NCBI GenBank assembly: GCA_031316315.1
Contig: JADBEO010000008.1
Coordinates: 1 to 64,000 of the forward strand
Direction of reading: 5' to 3'
Length of the DNA: 64,000 nucleotides
Source of the DNA: Chelatococcus sambhunathii
GTDB taxonomy: Bacteria; Pseudomonadota; Alphaproteobacteria; Rhizobiales; Methylopilaceae
In this document: in pieces, positions 43,884 to 52,329 of the stretch
Numbering within the stretch: the first letter of the stretch is position 1
Layout of the letters: every line of letters starts with the position of its first letter
Position numbers and translations under genes: made by a program
The notes under the pieces: model-generated
Told to the model about the DNA's origin: nothing
Databases searched by the model: none
What the model saw: only the letters and a program-made list of their open reading frames with translations

Positions 43884-45400
43884 CAGTGATGCCCGGCCAT
43901 GTGCTCGCCGATCACGTGGACGTCGGCTGTCGCGATCGGCGTCTCGTAGACGAGGGCGCCGTCCGACATCACGAGGATGCGGTCCGAAAGCTCCATCAGT
44001 TCGTCCAGGTCCTCTGACATGAGGAGCACGGCGGCTCCCCCGTTGCGGGCCTTCATGATGCGGGCGCGGATTTCTGCGACCGCCGCGAAATCGAGCCCGA
44101 AGCAGGGGTTCGACACGATCAGCAGGTCGACGTCGCCGGTGAGTTCGCGCGCCAGCACCGCGCGCTGCACATTTCCGCCCGACAGCGACTGGATCGGCGA
44201 GGAGAGCGAGGCCGTCTTCACCTTGAATTGCTCGATGAGCTTTGCCGCGTAGGCGCGGATCGCACGGGCGCTGACCCACGCCGCCGGCTTGCCGTTCCGG
44301 CCAAGATCGAAGGTCCGGAACGAGATGTTCTCGGCGACCGTCATCTTCGGCGCGCAGGCGTTGCGCAGGGGCTCCTCGGGGATGAAGCGGACGTTGAGGT
44401 TCCGGGACTGCTCGCGCGTCGAGGCGTAGGGCGCCGCCTTCACCCTGATCTCGCCGCCCTCGCGGATCCTCTGACCGGCCAGCACCTCGAGAAACTCCTT
44501 CTGGCCGTTGCCGGAAATTCCCGCGATCCCGACGATCTCGCCCGCGCGGACCGACAATCCGTCGACCTCGATCGACTTCAGGCCGGTCCGGTCTTTGGCC
44601 TTCAGAGCGGTGACCGTCAGCACCGGCTTGGCCTCGGCCGGCGTCGCGGCGCGGCTGTCGAGGGTCGCGATCGGCTGGTCGCCGATCATCATCGCCGCCA
44701 TCGTCTTTCGATCGAGATCGGCGATACGGCCCGAGCCGGTCCGCTTGCCCTTCCTGAGGACGGTGACGTCGTCGCAGAACGCCGTCACCTCGTGAAACTT
44801 GTGGCTGATCATGAGGACGGTGAGGTCGCCGCGCTTCGTCATGCCGCGCACGAGGCCGAGCATCTCCTCCGCCTCGTTGGGCGTAAGCACCGAGGTCGGC
44901 TCGTCGAGCACGATGAAGCGGCGGCCGAGATAGAGCTGCTTGACGATCTCGAGCTTCTGCTTCTCCCCCGCCGCGAGCGCGCTCACCGGCTGGTCGAGCG
45001 GGATCTTGAACGGCATCGTCTCCATGAAGTCGGCGAGCTGCCGCCGCTCCCACCGCCAGTCGATGACCTTGGGCGCGTCCTCGCGCGAGATCACGAGGTT
45101 CTCGGCGCCGGTGAGCGACGGCACCAGCGTGAAGTGCTGGTAGACCATGCCGAGGCCAAGGCGGTCGGCGTCCTTGGGGCTCGCGATTACGGCTTCCTTG
45201 CCGTCCACGACCATCTGGCCCTCGGTGGGCGTGTAGAAGCCCATCATGCATTTCACCAGTGTCGACTTGCCGGCGCCGTTCTCGCCGAGCAAGGCGTGGA
45301 ACGTGCCGGCGGGGACCTTGATCGAGACGTCGTCGAGCGCCGTGAAGGCGCCGAAGCGCATGGTCATCCCGACAGCCTCGACCGCGACGGCTTTGCTCAT
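43883..45400 (-). CDS. ABC transporter ATP-binding protein, two-domain (BMP-type importer)
   Basis: The 505-residue ATPase has two nucleotide-binding domains. The first has Walker A GENGAGKST and an unusual signature LAAGEKQKLEI; the second has a degenerate Walker A (ISGNGQKEF) and LSGGNVQRAVLARELTG. This is the normal layout for nucleoside/purine-type importers. It overlaps the cyanurate-hydrolase stop (ATGA) and the AtzF start, so the transporter and the enzymes are made from one message. Confidence 0.93.
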   Translation of the reverse strand: MSKAVAVEAVGMTMRFGAFTALDDVSIKVPAGTFHALLGENGAGKSTLVKCMMGFYTPTEGQMVVDGKEAVIASPKDADRLGLGMVYQHFTLVPSLTGAENLVISREDAPKVIDWRWERRQLADFMETMPFKIPLDQPVSALAAGEKQKLEIVKQLYLGRRFIVLDEPTSVLTPNEAEEMLGLVRGMTKRGDLTVLMISHKFHEVTAFCDDVTVLRKGKRTGSGRIADLDRKTMAAMMIGDQPIATLDSRAATPAEAKPVLTVTALKAKDRTGLKSIEVDGLSVRAGEIVGIAGISGNGQKEFLEVLAGQRIREGGEIRVKAAPYASTREQSRNLNVRFIPEEPLRNACAPKMTVAENISFRTFDLGRNGKPAAWVSARAIRAYAAKLIEQFKVKTASLSSPIQSLSGGNVQRAVLARELTGDVDLLIVSNPCFGLDFAAVAEIRARIMKARNGGAAVLLMSEDLDELMELSDRILVMSDGALVYETPIATADVHVIGEHMAGHH

Positions 45401-46452
45401 GAGCGGCTCCTGTCGAGGATGATGGCGACCGGGCCGCCGCCGGGCGGCCCCTGATGCTCGGCGCCTCCGGAGACGTAGATCTCGGTTTCGCCGAAGAGGC
45501 CAGCCAGCGCGCCCCCGACGAAGGCGCGGGCGTGGCGGGTCGAGGAGATGTCGGAATCGTCGAGCATCACGTGCCGGCGGCCGCGGACCTGGCCCGACGG
45601 GTCGGCCTCGGCCTTGGCGAGCGCGGCGACCAGCGCGCCGTCGCCCATGCGCTCGCGAGCCTCCCGAACCGAGGCTACGTCGATCGCGTCGCGCATCACG
45701 GCATGGTCGATCGTCAGCGGGCCTGACCAGGCTTCGGACATGCCGAGCACGATGATCTCGTGGCCGTCGAGCTCGACACCGGCCGATGCGGAAGCGCGGC
45801 CCGAGAACATATCGAAGCCGCTGCAGACGTCCTCGTCGTCGATGTGATCGACGTCAACCTCCCCGAGAGCCACCGCGACGCCGAGCGCCGAGGCCCCGCG
45901 CGACAGCCCCATGGACTTCAGCGTGTCGCCGGTCGCGGTCGTGACGCCCCGCCGGGCCGCGTCCTCGACGCGGGCGGCGGTGAGCAGCGGGCATTTCACC
46001 TGAACGAAGTGAACGTCCTCGGCGCCCGTGACGCCTGCGTCCGCCATGGCGCGGCCGACGCCTTCGGCCACCATCTCGATCTGGCCGCGCCGGCCGAGCT
46101 GTTCGGGCGGCAGGTCGGCAGTCCGCGCGATGCCCACAGCGAGCGCGCCGGTCGGCGCGTCGTCGACGTCCTCGCGCGCGAACACAGTCCAGTGCGGCGA
46201 GAGCGCGCCTTCGGTTCCGCCGGACATGACGACCGCGACCTCGCCGGCGCCGCGGCGCTCGAACAGGTCGCCGAACACGCGCGCCGCAAAGCCCCGCGTA
46301 AAATCGTTCACGCAGCCGTTGCCCTCCGTCTTCCCCAGCACCGCGACGACGCTCTTGGGGTCGAGGCCGCCGTCGAACAGCGTTTCGACGCCTGATACGT
46401 CGTCCGGCCCGCTGGCCGGCAGGCGATGGACCACAGCGCGGCGCGAGCGCAT
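45397..46452 (-). CDS. atzD: Cyanuric acid amidohydrolase/barbiturase family enzyme
   Basis: The 351-residue protein has the three-repeat fold of this rare family, with a Lys-Ser pair in each repeat: K41 (LGKTEGNGCVND) and S77 (VVMSGGTEG), K153 (VQVKCPLL) and S221 or S223 (GRASASAGVEL), K280 (ALAKAEAD) and S328 (YVSGGAEHQGPPGGG). Members open cyanuric acid to carboxybiuret or barbiturate to ureidomalonate. The flanking biuret hydrolase and atzFGEH genes make cyanuric acid the better guess; sequence alone does not exclude barbiturase. Neighbours overlap at both ends. Confidence 0.87.
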   Translation of the reverse strand: MRSRRAVVHRLPASGPDDVSGVETLFDGGLDPKSVVAVLGKTEGNGCVNDFTRGFAARVFGDLFERRGAGEVAVVMSGGTEGALSPHWTVFAREDVDDAPTGALAVGIARTADLPPEQLGRRGQIEMVAEGVGRAMADAGVTGAEDVHFVQVKCPLLTAARVEDAARRGVTTATGDTLKSMGLSRGASALGVAVALGEVDVDHIDDEDVCSGFDMFSGRASASAGVELDGHEIIVLGMSEAWSGPLTIDHAVMRDAIDVASVREARERMGDGALVAALAKAEADPSGQVRGRRHVMLDDSDISSTRHARAFVGGALAGLFGETEIYVSGGAEHQGPPGGGPVAIILDRSRS

Positions 46453-47153
46453 CACCCGAGCGCCCGCACGAAGGCGTCCGACATCGCCACCGCGCCGAAG
46501 ACGCCGCCCTGCATCTTGATCATCTTGAGCGCGGCTTCGTGGTTGCCGGGATCGGTCGCGGCGCAGCAGTCCTCCAGCATCAGGCATTCGAAGCCGCGGT
46601 CGTTGGCCTCGCGCATGGTGGTGTGGACGCAGACGTCGGTGGTGACGCCCGTGAGGACGATGTTGTCGATGCGCTTCTGCTTGAGGATCATCTCAAGGTC
46701 GGTGGCGCAGAACGAGCCCTTGCCGGGCTTGTCGATGATGGGCTCGCCATCAACCGGATAGAGCTCGGGGATGATGTCCCAGCCCTTTTCGCCGCGCACC
46801 AGCACGCGGCCGCAGGGGCCGGGGTCGCCGATGCCGGCGCCGATGCGGCGCGAGCGCCAGCGCTTGTTGTCGGGAAGGTCTGCGAGGTCCGGCCGGTGGC
46901 CCTCGCGGGTGTGGAAGACGTGGTAGCCCTTGGCCCGCATCGCCGCGAGGACCTTCCTGATCGGCTCGATCGGGGCGCGCGTCAGCGACAGGTCGTAGCC
47001 CATGGCGTCGACATAGCCGCCCGGCGCGCAGAAGTCGGTCTGCATGTCGATGATGATGAGGGCGGTGTTCTCCGGCCTCAGATCGCCGTTGTAGGGCCAG
47101 GGGTAGGGATCGGACTCGACGAAGCGCTGCTCGACGCGGGCGTGTGCGTTCAT
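46452..47153 (-). CDS. biuH: Biuret amidohydrolase
   Basis: The 233-residue protein matches the Rhizobium leguminosarum biuret hydrolase throughout, including the N-terminal [18 protein letters not shown]-like [14 protein letters not shown] and [18 protein letters not shown]. Its triad D36 (IIIDMQTDF), K142 ([10 protein letters not shown]) and C175 ([13 protein letters not shown]) falls at the published residue numbers. It turns biuret, which forms when carboxybiuret decarboxylates, into allophanate and ammonia. GGAG precedes the ATG; the stop overlaps the next start. Confidence 0.94.
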   Translation of the reverse strand: MNAHARVEQRFVESDPYPWPYNGDLRPENTALIIIDMQTDFCAPGGYVDAMGYDLSLTRAPIEPIRKVLAAMRAKGYHVFHTREGHRPDLADLPDNKRWRSRRIGAGIGDPGPCGRVLVRGEKGWDIIPELYPVDGEPIIDKPGKGSFCATDLEMILKQKRIDNIVLTGVTTDVCVHTTMREANDRGFECLMLEDCCAATDPGNHEAALKMIKMQGGVFGAVAMSDAFVRALG

Positions 47154-47167
47154 GGCGTCTGCTCCTG

Positions 47168-48091
47168 TCACTTCGTGATCGACAGCTCTCCCGGCGCGCC
47201 GGCGAGCTGCCGGCCGGGCGAGGAGGTCGCGATCATGATGAGGAGGGTGAGGATGTAGGGGGCTGCGTAGAACAGGTAGTAGCCCTGCGTGACGCCGACC
47301 GACTGCAGCGCCGGCCCGAGCGCCCCCGCGCCGCCGAACAGCATGGCGGCGGCGAAGCAGCCGAGCGGATTCCAGCGCGCGAAGATCACGAGGGCGACGG
47401 CCATCAGTCCCTGGCCGGAGGAGATGCGCTCGTTCCAGCTGCCGGGATAGTAGAGCGAGAGATAGGCCCCGCCGATCGCCGCGAGCGCTCCGCCGAAGGC
47501 GGTCGCGAACAGGCGCACGGCGGTGGGCGAGAGGCCCATGGCGCGGGCCGAGTCCGCCGAGTCGCCGACGACCCGCACGATCAGTCCGATTTTGGTGTTC
47601 TTGAACGCCCACCAGAGCGCGACCGCCAGCACCGCGCCGAGCAGGAACAGCACGTTGACGTTGAGGGCGGCGCGGACCTGCGGCAGGGATGACCAGTCGC
47701 CCAGCGGGATGGCGGGGAGGTTGGGCGCCGAAGGCTGGATGTACGGCTTGCCGAAGAAGAACGCGATCCCGATGCCGAACAGCATCAGGGCGATGCCGAC
47801 CGCGATGTCGTTGACGCGCGGGAAGGAGCAGATCCAGCCGTGGAGCAGCCCGAAGCCGGCGCCTGCGACCATCGCGGCGAGCACGCCCGCCCAGGGCGAG
47901 CCGGTCTCGACGGCGATCGCGTAGGCCGCCATCGCGCCGAAGACGAGCGTGCCTTCGAGGCCAAGATTGATCCGGCCCGAGCGCTCCGTCACCGCCTCGC
48001 CCAGACTGACGAAGATGAACGGGGTGGAGACGCGGATGGCGCCGCCGAGGATGGCGAGCGGCACGCCCCACAGGCCGATGTCGTTCTCCAT
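47168..48091 (-). CDS. ABC transporter permease, BMP-type importer (subunit 2)
   Basis: The 307-residue permease has about eight to nine helices and the family segments [39 protein letters not shown] and [20 protein letters not shown]. It is the short permease of the nucleoside/purine-type importer. Its ATG overlaps the longer permease's stop (TGATG). Fourteen bases separate it from biuH. Confidence 0.92.
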   Translation of the reverse strand: MENDIGLWGVPLAILGGAIRVSTPFIFVSLGEAVTERSGRINLGLEGTLVFGAMAAYAIAVETGSPWAGVLAAMVAGAGFGLLHGWICSFPRVNDIAVGIALMLFGIGIAFFFGKPYIQPSAPNLPAIPLGDWSSLPQVRAALNVNVLFLLGAVLAVALWWAFKNTKIGLIVRVVGDSADSARAMGLSPTAVRLFATAFGGALAAIGGAYLSLYYPGSWNERISSGQGLMAVALVIFARWNPLGCFAAAMLFGGAGALGPALQSVGVTQGYYLFYAAPYILTLLIMIATSSPGRQLAGAPGELSITK

Positions 48092-49212
48092 CAGCCGGCC
48101 CTCTTCCAGCGGTCGGGATTGAAGACCTTGAAACGGCCGTAGAGCGTGTCGCTCATCAGCACGACGATGAAGAGCATGCCCTGGAGCACGAGGATGGTGG
48201 CGTCCGGCAGCCCCATGCGGCGCTGGATCAGGCCGCCCGCGGCGGCGATGCCGCCGAGCAGGAAAGCGACGGGAATGCAGCCGAGAGGGTTCTGACGGGC
48301 GAGGAATGCGACCAGGATGCCGGCGTAGCCGTAGCCGATGGCAAGCGAGGCGTTTGCCGTGCCCTGCACGGACGCGACCTCGAACATGCCGGCGAGCCCC
48401 GCGAGCGCGCCTGCGAGCGCGCAGAAGCCGACGATCAGCGGGCCGACTGCGAGACCCTGGATCTGGGCGGCCCGGACGTTGCCGCCGGCGACCCGCGCGG
48501 CGAAGCCCCAGCGCGTCTTGTCGATCAACACCCAGCAGGCGACGCAGGCGATCACGCCGACCGCTAGGCCCCAGTGGACGTCCATGCCGGGGATCGGGCC
48601 GATCCGATAGGCGGCGTCGAGCGGATGGGTCGAGGGCTTGTTCAGCGAGGCGGGGTCGCGCAACGGCCCTTCGACCAGCTGGTTCATCAGCGCGATGGCG
48701 ATATAGGCCATCAGCAGGCTCGAGATCGTCTCGTTGACGGCTCGATAGTGGCGCAGCGCGCCGACGGCCCCGATCCAGATCCCGCCCGCGATCATCGCGG
48801 CGAGACCCATGGCGAAGATCACGATCGGCGAGGGCAGGCCGGACAGCCAATGCCCGAAGGCCGCCGCAGCGACGCCGCCGAGCACGATCGCGCCCTCGCC
48901 GCCGATCACGGTGAGGCCGAGCCGCGCTGGCAGCGCGACGCAGAGCGCCGCGAACAGCAGCGGCGTCGCGCGCAGCAGCGCGTTCTGCACCGAGAACCAG
49001 GACCCGAAGCCGCCGCGCCACATCAGCTCGAAGAACTGGGCCGGCGACTTGCCGAGCGCGAGCAGGAAGAGGCTGAAGACCGCCATGCCGGCGATCAGGG
49101 CCGCGAGCGGAATGACGATCCCCTCGGCGCGGCGCGCCGCGAAGGCGAGCGCGCCCGAGAGCCTTGGCGGCGCGAGCGGCGCCGGAACGTCGGAGGCGGT
49201 CATGTCGGCCAT
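48091..49212 (-). CDS. ABC transporter permease, BMP-type importer (subunit 1)
   Basis: The 373-residue permease has family segments [55 protein letters not shown] and the loop [18 protein letters not shown]. It forms the channel with the shorter permease, driven by the ATPase at 43883-45400. The binding-protein gene lies 25 bp upstream on the same strand. Ligand by context is cyanuric acid or a related ureide. Confidence 0.92.
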   Translation of the reverse strand: MADMTASDVPAPLAPPRLSGALAFAARRAEGIVIPLAALIAGMAVFSLFLLALGKSPAQFFELMWRGGFGSWFSVQNALLRATPLLFAALCVALPARLGLTVIGGEGAIVLGGVAAAAFGHWLSGLPSPIVIFAMGLAAMIAGGIWIGAVGALRHYRAVNETISSLLMAYIAIALMNQLVEGPLRDPASLNKPSTHPLDAAYRIGPIPGMDVHWGLAVGVIACVACWVLIDKTRWGFAARVAGGNVRAAQIQGLAVGPLIVGFCALAGALAGLAGMFEVASVQGTANASLAIGYGYAGILVAFLARQNPLGCIPVAFLLGGIAAAGGLIQRRMGLPDATILVLQGMLFIVVLMSDTLYGRFKVFNPDRWKRAG

Positions 49213-49237
49213 GGAGACGTCTCCCCGCCCGGCCGCG

Positions 49238-50362
49238 TTAGGACGTCGAGCCCTGGACGCCTTCGACGAGGAAGCTCGTGCTTTCGAGCTCGATCGCGGT
49301 CTCGGGGAACGCCTTGCCGACGGCCGCGATCTCCTTGCCCCTGTTGTCCTTGAGCGGGCCCTTGATGACCGCGTAGCCGCCCTTCCTGATGTCGGCGAGA
49401 GTCGCCTCGAACTGCTTGCGGGCGGGCTCGCTCACGGCCGGCCCGAGCGGGCTCATCTTGACGAAGCCGTCCTGGATGCCGCCACGGGTGAAGTTCGGCA
49501 GCGGCTCGCCGGCGAGCAGATGCTTGGCGTACATCGTGTATACCGTCGCCCAGTTCCACTCCGCGCCGGTCAGGTACTTTTCGGGCGCGAGCGGCGCCTG
49601 GCTGGCGTGGTAGCCGCAGACGAACGCGCCGCGGTTGGCGGCCGTCTGGACCACCACCTTCGGCCCGTCGACATGGCAGGTGATGACGTCCGCGCCCTGA
49701 TCCACGAGCGCGTTGACGGCCTCAGCCTCCTTGACCGCGAGCGACCACTCGCCCGTGAAGATCACCTGGCAGGTGATGGTCGGGTCGACGGCGCGGGCGC
49801 CGAGCAGGAAGGCGTTGACGTTGTTCAGCACCTGCGGGATCGGCTTGGCGGCGACGAAGCCGATCTTCTTGGACTTGGTGGTGTGTCCGGCCACCACGCC
49901 GTTCAGGTACTGGCCCATCGCGATGTAGCCGAAATAGGAGCCGGCGTTCGTCGGGTGCTTGGACTTGTCCCAGAGCCCGCCGCAGTGGCGGAACTGGACG
50001 TCGGGGAATTTCTTGCACATTGCCAGCATGTGCGGATCGAAATAGCCGAAGGAGGTCGGGAACAGCAGCGAGGCGCCGTCGAGATTGATCATCGACTCCA
50101 TCGTCTTCTGGACGTCGACCGTCTCGGGGACGTTCTCCTCCTCGACGAGTTCAATCCCGTCCAGCGCCTTTAGCGCCTTGGCGCCTTCGGCGTGGGCCTG
50201 ATTGTAGCCGAAGTCGTCCTTGGGTCCGACGTAGATGAAGCCGATCGTGGTCGCCGCTGCCCGGACCCGCGTCGGGAAGGCCGGCCACCCCACGAGGCCG
50301 AGCGCGGCGCCGGCGGCCGAGGTCTTCAGAAGGCTGCGGCGGGAGATCGCAAGATCGGTCAT
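49238..50362 (-). CDS. BMP-family ABC substrate-binding protein, Tat signal
   Basis: The 374-residue protein begins with a twin-arginine-type signal (ISRRSLLKTSAAGAALG) and has the BMP fold: FIYVGPKDDFGYNQAHAEGA, LLFPTSFGYFDPHMLAMCKK, IGFVAAKPIPQVLNNVNAF and a closing FLVEGVQGSTS. It is the first gene of the cyanurate-type operon, so it sets the ligand taken in. Its close relative at 33517-34647 stands alone. BMP proteins characterised so far bind nucleosides, purines or autoinducer-like ligands. Confidence 0.92.
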   Translation of the reverse strand: MTDLAISRRSLLKTSAAGAALGLVGWPAFPTRVRAAATTIGFIYVGPKDDFGYNQAHAEGAKALKALDGIELVEEENVPETVDVQKTMESMINLDGASLLFPTSFGYFDPHMLAMCKKFPDVQFRHCGGLWDKSKHPTNAGSYFGYIAMGQYLNGVVAGHTTKSKKIGFVAAKPIPQVLNNVNAFLLGARAVDPTITCQVIFTGEWSLAVKEAEAVNALVDQGADVITCHVDGPKVVVQTAANRGAFVCGYHASQAPLAPEKYLTGAEWNWATVYTMYAKHLLAGEPLPNFTRGGIQDGFVKMSPLGPAVSEPARKQFEATLADIRKGGYAVIKGPLKDNRGKEIAAVGKAFPETAIELESTSFLVEGVQGSTS

Positions 50363-50463
50363 GTCTCATCCCCTCGAGCCGGGCGCGGCGGCGGGAGTCC
50401 GCGTCGACGGCATGCGCTGTGCGTGAACCGGCTCGGCCCATCCGAAACCGGTCGTTTCCAAGT

Positions 50464-50474
50464 TGGCATGCAAT
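50464..50474. promoter_or_regulatory. Operator-like site TTGGCATGCAA
   Basis: The site is one insertion away from the perfect TTGCATGCAA at 52270. On the minus strand it overlaps the -12 part of the sigma-54-like element at 50469-50484, a position suited to repression. Confidence 0.5.
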
Positions 50475-50484
50475 GTCGGGGCCG
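50469..50484 (-). promoter_or_regulatory. Candidate sigma-54 promoter for the cyanurate-type operon
   Basis: On the minus strand the sequence is CGGCCCCGACATTGCA: GG and GC are ten bases apart with a full TTGCA, but the -24 element departs from TGGCAC. It lies about 107 bp upstream of the binding-protein ATG. Confidence 0.42.
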
Positions 50485-50543
50485 GATCTTGGGCGCGTCG
50501 CGGCGAGGAGCCTGCGCGCCGATCGCTACCCGACGAGGCGATG

Positions 50544-50555
50544 ATTGCATGCAAT
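50544..50555. promoter_or_regulatory. Operator-like palindrome ATTGCATGCAAT
   Basis: A perfect 12-bp palindrome. Its centre is exactly 20 bp from that of the next site, two helical turns, so bound dimers would lie on the same face of the DNA. Confidence 0.6.
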
Positions 50556-50564
50556 AAGCGATTT

Positions 50565-50574
50565 TTGCATGCAT
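50565..50574. promoter_or_regulatory. Operator-like site TTGCATGCAT
   Basis: It has a perfect 8-bp TGCATGCA core (50566-50573). Together with the site at 50544 it forms a tandem pair upstream of the operon promoter. Confidence 0.55.
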
Positions 50575-50793
50575 GAATGATCGGCGCCGGCGCCCAAAGA
50601 TTAGCTCCGCCGGCCAATCGGGCGTGCGCCCGCCGCCAGCGCCGGAAAGTCTCTTTCCGCAACGAAAAAGCAGGTTGATCGCGTCGCCCGGCGCGCCGGG
50701 TCGCCCGCGCGCTGCGCCGAACTTAGGCGCCGGGCCTCGCAGCGCGGCGATAGGCCGTCTGCGAACCTACGCGCCGCTCGTTCACGAGCCGCG

Positions 50794-51078
50794 CTATTCC
50801 GTGCGCCAGCTCAATCCCAGCAAGCCGTAGCGAACCACCCGCGGCTTGGCAGGCGCGGCGGCGGGAGCTGAACCGTCGACGGCGGCGCCTGTCGGCGTCG
50901 AGCCGGAGGAGGCGGCCTCGGCCGGACGGGGCGTCTGGTTGAGCGGCACGTCCTGAGCGATCGCCGCCGCCGAAGAGCGGCCGGTGATCGTGTATCGATT
51001 GATCGGGTCGCCCTGCGCGACGGCGCCGCCTGCAAGGACGCCGGCTGCGACCAGCGCGGACTTCAGAAAGAACGTCAC
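50794..51078 (-). CDS. Small exported protein with DP-TITG-VPL motif (paralogue)
   Basis: The 94-residue product starts at a GTG (51078) preceded by gaagga and has a signal peptide ending GGAVAQ (about residue 22). The mature part has DPINRYTITGRS and AIAQDVPLNQTP, matching the protein at 7807-8055, then an alanine/proline-rich linker and a hydrophobic end VRYGLLGLSWRTE. A longer frame from 51150 would hide the signal peptide. The role is unknown; the periplasm or the outer-membrane face is likely. Confidence 0.68.
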   Translation of the reverse strand: MTFFLKSALVAAGVLAGGAVAQGDPINRYTITGRSSAAAIAQDVPLNQTPRPAEAASSGSTPTGAAVDGSAPAAAPAKPRVVRYGLLGLSWRTE

Positions 51079-51166
51079 GGCCAAATTCCTTCGCTCGGCC
51101 CTCTCGCGGGCCCACTTCTCAAACAGTCGCGGATCGCTCCGCATCGCCATGATCGACAGGCCGAAT

Positions 51167-52183
51167 CTACTCGGCCGCGTCCTTGAATCGCTCGCCGTAA
51201 AGCCGCGTCGCGGCGGGGAAGCCGCAGGACGTGCCGTCGGTGACCTTGACCTCGTCCTCCCACGGCAGCCGGTACTTTCCGGCCACCATGTCGTGCATGA
51301 AGGTGTAGGGGCAGTCCTGCGCGCCGCCCTTCACCGCGACATAGGCGCGATGGCCGAGCTGGTAGATGTTGTTCTCGACGCCCCAGCCGATGCGCGCCTC
51401 GCGCACGAGGTCGGGCCGCACCTCGGCGGTGATGATCTCGTTGGCTCGTCCGGTCTCGCCATGGGCGATGACCGTCCCGTCGAAGTTCACGATCATGCCC
51501 TCGCCCATGGAGTCGAAGGAGCCGTCGGAGCCGCACATGCAGACGTTGGCGGTGACCATCAGGTTCTGGAACGCATTGGCCTGATTGGTGAAGCGCCAGC
51601 TCTGGCGGATCGGCGCGGTGTAGCCGGCGGTGCGGATCATGATCTCCGCGCCCTTGTAGGCGCATTCCCGCGCCATCTCGGGGAACATGCCGTCGTGGCA
51701 GATGATCAGCGCGATCTTCGCGCCTTTCGGCCCCTCGACCACCGGAATACCGAGATCGCCCGGCTCCCAGGGCTCGACCGGAACCCATGGATGCAGCTTG
51801 CGGTAGTTGAGCCGGATCTCGCCCTCATCGTCGATGATCAGCCCGGTATTGTACGGCATGCCACCGGGGTTGAGCTCCATGATGGAGAAGCAGCCCCAGA
51901 TCCGGTTGTCGACGCATGCCTTCCTGAAGGCGGCGACTTCCGGTCCGTCGACCCGGCACATGATCTCGGGATTGACGTCCATCGACAGGCCGTGAAGCGC
52001 ATATTCAGGGAACACGACGAGATCCATCGTCCCGAGGTTCCGCCGCGCCTTGGCGACCATCTCGACGATGACCTTCGTTTGGGCGGCCAAGTCGTCAGGC
52101 GTGACGACGGTCGGGAGTTGCAGTTGAACCAGCCCGATCACGACGCCGTTCTCCGACTTGTTCAGTCCTCCGAGACCGTTCAT
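51167..52183 (-). CDS. amiF: Formamidase (nitrilase superfamily)
   Basis: The 338-residue protein matches AmiF-type formamidases and aliphatic amidases, with the nitrilase triad E60 (LVVFPEYALHGLSMD), K129 (LNYRKLHPWVPVEPW) and C162 (IALIICHDGMFPEMA). It hydrolyses formamide to formate and ammonia in the cytosol; short aliphatic amides are the alternative. It is divergent from the GntR regulator, with a -24/-12 promoter and a TTGCATGCAA palindrome between them. Confidence 0.9.
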   Translation of the reverse strand: MNGLGGLNKSENGVVIGLVQLQLPTVVTPDDLAAQTKVIVEMVAKARRNLGTMDLVVFPEYALHGLSMDVNPEIMCRVDGPEVAAFRKACVDNRIWGCFSIMELNPGGMPYNTGLIIDDEGEIRLNYRKLHPWVPVEPWEPGDLGIPVVEGPKGAKIALIICHDGMFPEMARECAYKGAEIMIRTAGYTAPIRQSWRFTNQANAFQNLMVTANVCMCGSDGSFDSMGEGMIVNFDGTVIAHGETGRANEIITAEVRPDLVREARIGWGVENNIYQLGHRAYVAVKGGAQDCPYTFMHDMVAGKYRLPWEDEVKVTDGTSCGFPAATRLYGERFKDAAE

Positions 52184-52242
52184 GGCGATCGCCTCCTCTT
52201 GTCATTGGCCCTCAAACGTCGGCCGTTTCCTCGCGCCTGACA

Positions 52243-52259
52243 GGCGAACCGCGTGCCAA
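52243..52259 (-). promoter_or_regulatory. Sigma-54 promoter for the formamidase
   Basis: On the minus strand the sequence contains TTGGCACGCGGTTCGC: a perfect -24 element, correct spacing to GC, and one mismatch in the -12 element (TTCGC). It lies 60 bp upstream of the ATG. Confidence 0.68.
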
Positions 52260-52269
52260 ACCGGCCGCC

Positions 52270-52279
52270 TTGCATGCAA
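52270..52279. promoter_or_regulatory. Operator-like palindrome TTGCATGCAA
   Basis: A perfect 10-bp palindrome 51 bp before the GntR ATG and 11 bp upstream of the formamidase -24 element. The same core recurs three times before the cyanurate-type operon. Confidence 0.62.
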
Positions 52280-52329
52280 AGCCTGAATCCTGCATTCCAG
52301 ACGAACCCATCGGCGCGAACGGAGGCGCG

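Larger units (their letters stand above)
50363..50793. promoter_or_regulatory. Control region of the cyanurate-type operon
   Basis: This 431-bp stretch holds no gene I can support. It contains three GCATGC-centred palindromes (listed separately), a sigma-54-like element, and further on GC-rich inverted sequence around cggcgccggcgccc (50583-50596). It lies between the binding-protein start and the stop of a small exported gene on the same strand. Confidence 0.6.

Noticed and set aside
42072-45251. Apparent 1059-codon fusion extending atzF upstream
   Set aside because: The extra part is an out-of-frame reading of the ABC ATPase gene. AtzF starts at 43883 in a TGATG overlap.
45397-47153. Acquired herbicide-degradation plasmid segment
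   Set aside because: There is no insertion sequence, no atzA/B/C-type triazine upstream enzyme set, and base composition looks like the surroundings. The genes are embedded in overlapping operons.
52270-52329. TTG at 52270 as GntR start
   Set aside because: It is the left half of a perfect operator-like palindrome, and the ATG at 52330 has a GGAGG Shine-Dalgarno and fits the family's N-terminus.
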